DNA from: Chloroflexota bacterium
Lineage (GTDB): Bacteria > Chloroflexota > Dehalococcoidia > Lucifugimonadales > UBA3495
Assembly (NCBI GenBank): GCA_026710825.1
Contig: JAPOQH010000131.1
Span: 1-64,000, forward strand
Length of the DNA: 64,000 nt
Direction: 5' to 3'
The translations under genes were made by a program, and so were the position numbers. The notes beneath the pieces are model-generated. The model did no database searches and was not told the origin of the DNA. It saw only the letters and a program-made list of their open reading frames with translations. Positions 61,179 through 64,000 of this stretch are shown here, one piece after another (position 1 is the stretch's first letter; every line of letters begins with the position of its first letter).

Positions 61179-62219
61179 TCAGACGAAGCGCGGCATCACC
61201 TCTTTGGCGAACAGTTCCATGGATTTGAGCTGCTTGCTTTGATCCAACCCGCCGAACGCGAAGTTGCAGCCCAGGTACCGCACTCCGGCATCGTACAGTT
61301 CCTGGATCTTGGCGGCGCACTGGTCAGGCGAACCGATGAACGCGCGGTTTTCCGCCAGATACTCGTAGCTGGGCGGTAGTTCGGTGCGCCGGTTGAGATA
61401 ATCCGCCATCGACTCATACACCTCGCTTCCCACCGAGAATTCACGGCGCCAGGTGTTGATGTCCAGCGTCCAGTTCAGCGCATCGCGCGCCTCCCGGTGC
61501 GCTTGCTCCTCGGTTTCGGCGACGTAGAAGTATCGGAAAAACGGCACGTCCGAGGCGGTCACTCCGTGCCCAGCCTGTTCGGACAGCTGCAAAAATCGTT
61601 TCAACAGGTCGACCGCGTCGGTGGTATCCAACACCACGCCGACTATCAGGCGCCGCCCGGTGGAGGCCACGAAATCCAGGGACTCCAGGCTCCGAGTGGC
61701 TGCCACGTACACCGGGGGGTGCGGGTCCTGCAAAGGCGTCGGCACCAGGTTCACGTTTTTAGCGGTGTGGAACTCGCCCTCAAACGTATAGTCGCGGTTG
61801 GTCCACAGAGCCTCGACCATCTGGATGGTTTCGCGGTACCGCGCCTGGCTCTCGGCGTGGTCTATGCCAAAATTCGCGTATTCCGACGATGCAGCGCCCC
61901 TGCCGAAGCCCACGTCCAGCCGGCCATCACTGAGCATGTCCAGCGTTGCCGTATCCTCGGCCAGCCTCACCGGGTGATGGAGCGGCGGAATCAGCACCGC
62001 GGTCCCGAGCCGGATCCGATCGGTCCTGGCCGCGATGTTGCTCGCAATGATGAGCGAAGACGCTCCAAGACCGTACCGGGTAAAGTGGTGCTCGGCCAGC
62101 CAGATCGCCTTGAACCCGAGCTCTTCGCCCACGGTCGCCTGCTCGGTCAAATCCGAGTACAGACCCTTCGGCGTATATTGTTCAGGCCAGGGTATATGAG
62201 AAAAAAGGGCAAAGTCCAT
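61179..62219 (-). CDS. LLM-class flavin-dependent oxidoreductase
   Basis: A 346-residue luciferase-like TIM barrel (bacterial luciferase alpha class). MDFALFSHIPWPEQYTP starts the fold, then WLAEHHFTRYGLGASSLIIASNIAARTDRIRLGTAVLIPPLHHPVRLAED, DVGFGRGAASSEY, and EALWTNRDYTFEGEFHTAKNV. It uses FMNH2 or F420 in relatives. AGGAG lies 7 bases ahead of ATG 62219; the frame to 62315 is non-coding in nature. It is convergent with the MFS gene and divergent from the RND gene. Confidence 0.88.
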   Translation of the reverse strand: MDFALFSHIPWPEQYTPKGLYSDLTEQATVGEELGFKAIWLAEHHFTRYGLGASSLIIASNIAARTDRIRLGTAVLIPPLHHPVRLAEDTATLDMLSDGRLDVGFGRGAASSEYANFGIDHAESQARYRETIQMVEALWTNRDYTFEGEFHTAKNVNLVPTPLQDPHPPVYVAATRSLESLDFVASTGRRLIVGVVLDTTDAVDLLKRFLQLSEQAGHGVTASDVPFFRYFYVAETEEQAHREARDALNWTLDINTWRREFSVGSEVYESMADYLNRRTELPPSYEYLAENRAFIGSPDQCAAKIQELYDAGVRYLGCNFAFGGLDQSKQLKSMELFAKEVMPRFV

Positions 62220-62553
62220 GTAGCTCTCCTGGTTTACGTGTGGAGGGCGAGTGTACACACCGGCCCGTCTCAATTTCAAACTCCGTTCACGTCCGCAATC
62301 TTCATAATCGCTCAATACTCAGGGAATATGGTGGCCAGAGCCTGCCGTCAGTCTCGGATTTCAAACACGCTGGATTACATATCGAACGTTAACCCTTGTA
62401 TTGGCCGGCGACGAAATCGCTATACGGTGATGTCTGTCGTAGAATCATTGCTCGGAAACCGTCTGTTATCATTAAATCCCGCCTATTTTATGGCATGGAT
62501 ATGATGGAAAACTTCATCCACAGTTGACCCCGTAACCAATCGCAGGAGCAACA
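62220..62553. promoter_or_regulatory. divergent gap between LLM oxidoreductase and RND permease
   Basis: These 334 bases are AT-richer than the genes around them. I see only weak promoter candidates for the RND gene (TTGTAT near 62395 with TATACG about 19 bases on, and TTGCTC near 62450 with TTAAAT about 18 bases on). There is no gene or clear repeat. Confidence 0.35.
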
Positions 62554-64000
62554 TTGACCTTCCTGACTGAACTAGCACTGCGCCGCAAGTCGGTCACAGT
62601 GATGGCGATGGTCCTGCTGCTGGCGGCGGGTGTTTTTTCCTACAACCAACTGCGCCAGGAGCTTTTCCCCGAAATCAGCTTTTCCATCGTTTACGTCGTC
62701 ACGACGTACCAGCAGGGCGACCCGTCCACCGTCGCCAACGATGTGACTGCCAAGGTTGAAGACGTCATCATAGGGATGTCCGACCTGGACAAGACCACCT
62801 CCATTTCCACTGGCAATTTGTCCCTGGTCACGGCGAATTTCGTACCCGGCTCGGACGTTGACGACGCGGAGGAAGAGATCAGGAGCCGCGTGAGTGGCCT
62901 CATCCTGCCGGACAACGCGGGAGAACCCTTTGTCATTCGGCTGTCCTCCGACATCTTCCCTGTCATGCTCCTTACCGTCAGCGGGCAGCAGGACATTCCC
63001 ACCCTGCGTCGCATTACGGACGATGAAATCATTCCGCGCCTTGAGGGCGTCAGCGGCGTCTACGACGTAAGGGTGGACGGCGGCGTCTCGGAGCGCGTTT
63101 CCGTGATCGTCGACCCGGCCCGCACCAACGAACACAACCTCACCATCCAGGATGTGGTCAATGCTGTCGCCGGCAACGCCATCGACCTCAACGCCGGCAC
63201 TCTGACCACCGATGAGCGCTCCATAGGGCTGCGGGCTTTCCAGGGTTATGCCAACCTCGATTCGATCCGCAGTTTGCCGGTGGGGTACACGAGGAATTCG
63301 GGAAGCCCGGTCGCAGGCGCTTCTACTGTCACACCCGTACTGCTCTCCGATGTCGCCACCGTAACCATTGACACGCCTGAGTCCGCGACCATCTCGCGCA
63401 CCAACGGCCAGCCGAGCCTGTCGCTGGAGGTGCTGCGGTTGCCGGATGGGAACACCATCGAGTTGACCCGGGAACTCGTCGCGGTAATCGACGACCTTGA
63501 CCTGCCGGCGGGCGTGCAGATCGACATCCTCTACAACGATGGCCCCTCGCTGGAGGAACAGCTGGTCAACGTGGTAGGTCAAGGCGGGCTAGGGTTCGTC
63601 ATCGCCGTGTTCGCCATATTCCTGTTCCTGCTGCAGCTCCGTCCCACCGCGATACGGGGCATCCTGAATACCCTGCGCCCCACCCTGATCACCGCCATCT
63701 CGATACCGTTGAGTGTGATGATCACCATGCTGGTCATGGCGGTGTCCGACTGGTCGCTGAACTTCATGAGCCTGGCCGGTCTGGCCATCGCGGTCGGTCG
63801 GATCGTGGACGACAGCATCGTGGTCTTGGAAAACATCTATCGCCACCTGCAGGTGGGATCGCAACGATTGCCCACCAGCGGCGCCGAGACTTTCTCGTAC
63901 CGGTTGGCTCCTTTGGGCGATAATCCTCGCCTGGCGGCGGCCATACGCGGCACCAGGGAGGTGGGCCCGGCCATCCTGGCGTCGACGCTGACGACTGTTG
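62554..64000 (+). CDS. RND-family efflux permease (partial, runs off the window)
   Basis: The first 482 residues of an AcrB/hydrophobe-efflux RND pump, open to the window end. The N-terminal membrane helix (about 13-30) is followed by periplasmic porter subdomains (SFSIVYVVTTYQQGDPSTVANDV, PVMLLTVSGQQD, VDPARTNEHNLTIQDVVNAV). TM2-TM4 come after that, with FVIAVFAIFLFLLQLRP and the proton-relay motif AVGRIVDDSIVVLENIYRHL near residue 420-440. The start is TTG 62554, with AGGAG 5 bases ahead. No membrane-fusion or outer-membrane partner is present before it. Confidence 0.9.
   Translation, partial: MTFLTELALRRKSVTVMAMVLLLAAGVFSYNQLRQELFPEISFSIVYVVTTYQQGDPSTVANDVTAKVEDVIIGMSDLDKTTSISTGNLSLVTANFVPGSDVDDAEEEIRSRVSGLILPDNAGEPFVIRLSSDIFPVMLLTVSGQQDIPTLRRITDDEIIPRLEGVSGVYDVRVDGGVSERVSVIVDPARTNEHNLTIQDVVNAVAGNAIDLNAGTLTTDERSIGLRAFQGYANLDSIRSLPVGYTRNSGSPVAGASTVTPVLLSDVATVTIDTPESATISRTNGQPSLSLEVLRLPDGNTIELTRELVAVIDDLDLPAGVQIDILYNDGPSLEEQLVNVVGQGGLGFVIAVFAIFLFLLQLRPTAIRGILNTLRPTLITAISIPLSVMITMLVMAVSDWSLNFMSLAGLAIAVGRIVDDSIVVLENIYRHLQVGSQRLPTSGAETFSYRLAPLGDNPRLAAAIRGTREVGPAILASTLTTV

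Overview
The window is one 64 kb piece of a GC-rich bacterial chromosome that is densely packed with ordinary metabolic genes. It has no rRNA, tRNA, CRISPR array, prophage or insertion sequence that I can see. The gene mix is an HpcH/HpaI aldolase pair, MmgE/PrpD proteins, an LLM-class flavin enzyme, a DUF1800 protein, early-cobalt-type corrin synthesis, PyrR attenuation and an actinobacterial/Chloroflexi-style T-box. Together with frequent TTG/GTG starts this suggests a Chloroflexota bacterium, perhaps of the Dehalococcoidia/SAR202 kind. That assignment is inferred from gene content only; no marker phylogeny was possible.

Layout. 1-6.1 kb (+): a HAD hydrolase flanked by two copies of a 134-bp intergenic repeat, an HpcH/HpaI aldolase, a DUF192 lipoprotein, a PfkB sugar/nucleoside kinase, two MaoC-fold proteins and a small dimeric alpha/beta barrel-like protein, closed by a terminator. 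6.1-10.6 kb (-): YihY membrane protein, S26 signal peptidase, prephenate dehydratase and a Ktr/Trk potassium pair. 10.9-21.7 kb (+): leuS, a retropepsin-like protein, then eight corrin-ring genes (cbiC-X-D-T-L-F-G-H) and a second HpcH/HpaI aldolase. 21.8-24.3 kb: LysR regulator divergent from a ferredoxin and an ornithine cyclodeaminase-family gene. 24.3-32.4 kb (-): the pyrimidine operon pyrR-pyrB-pyrC-carA-orf-carB, with a PyrR-binding site and attenuator in its leader. 32.5-41.8 kb (-): a VWA protein, isochorismatase-family hydrolase, GDYXXLXY/DUF2157 pair, PEP-mutase-family lyase, a fatty-acid cluster (fabG, plsX, two MaoC-type dehydratase subunits) and lhgO.

41.8-42.8 kb holds a HicAB module with an internally duplicated HicB. 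42.9-45.3 kb (+) has MmgE/PrpD and a quinone-oxidoreductase-like gene. 45.3-46.4 kb (+) is an overlapping two-gene unit, DUF6884 plus a GIY-YIG-like protein, the best candidate for an undescribed system. 46.4-49.3 kb is a tryptophan unit: a strong sigma70-type promoter, a T-box leader with a UGG specifier and a terminator, then trpE, a VOC-fold gene and trpG. It is followed by a HEAT-like DNA alkylation repair-type gene and a second MmgE/PrpD. 51.8-56.7 kb (-) is accessory: EthD-like, a retropepsin plus small-partner pair, an NHL propeller, an acyl-CoA dehydrogenase and a DUF1800 protein. 56.9-64 kb carries three MFS transporters (the first two tandem paralogs that appear to start at AUU/AUA), an LLM oxidoreductase and an RND efflux permease cut by the window end.

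The regulated biosynthetic units are unusually legible: pyrimidine synthesis is wired to PyrR/UMP through an anti-antiterminator plus terminator, and anthranilate synthase to uncharged tRNA-Trp through a T-box. The corrin operon has no visible cobalamin riboswitch and lacks cbiE and cbiJ/cobK locally.
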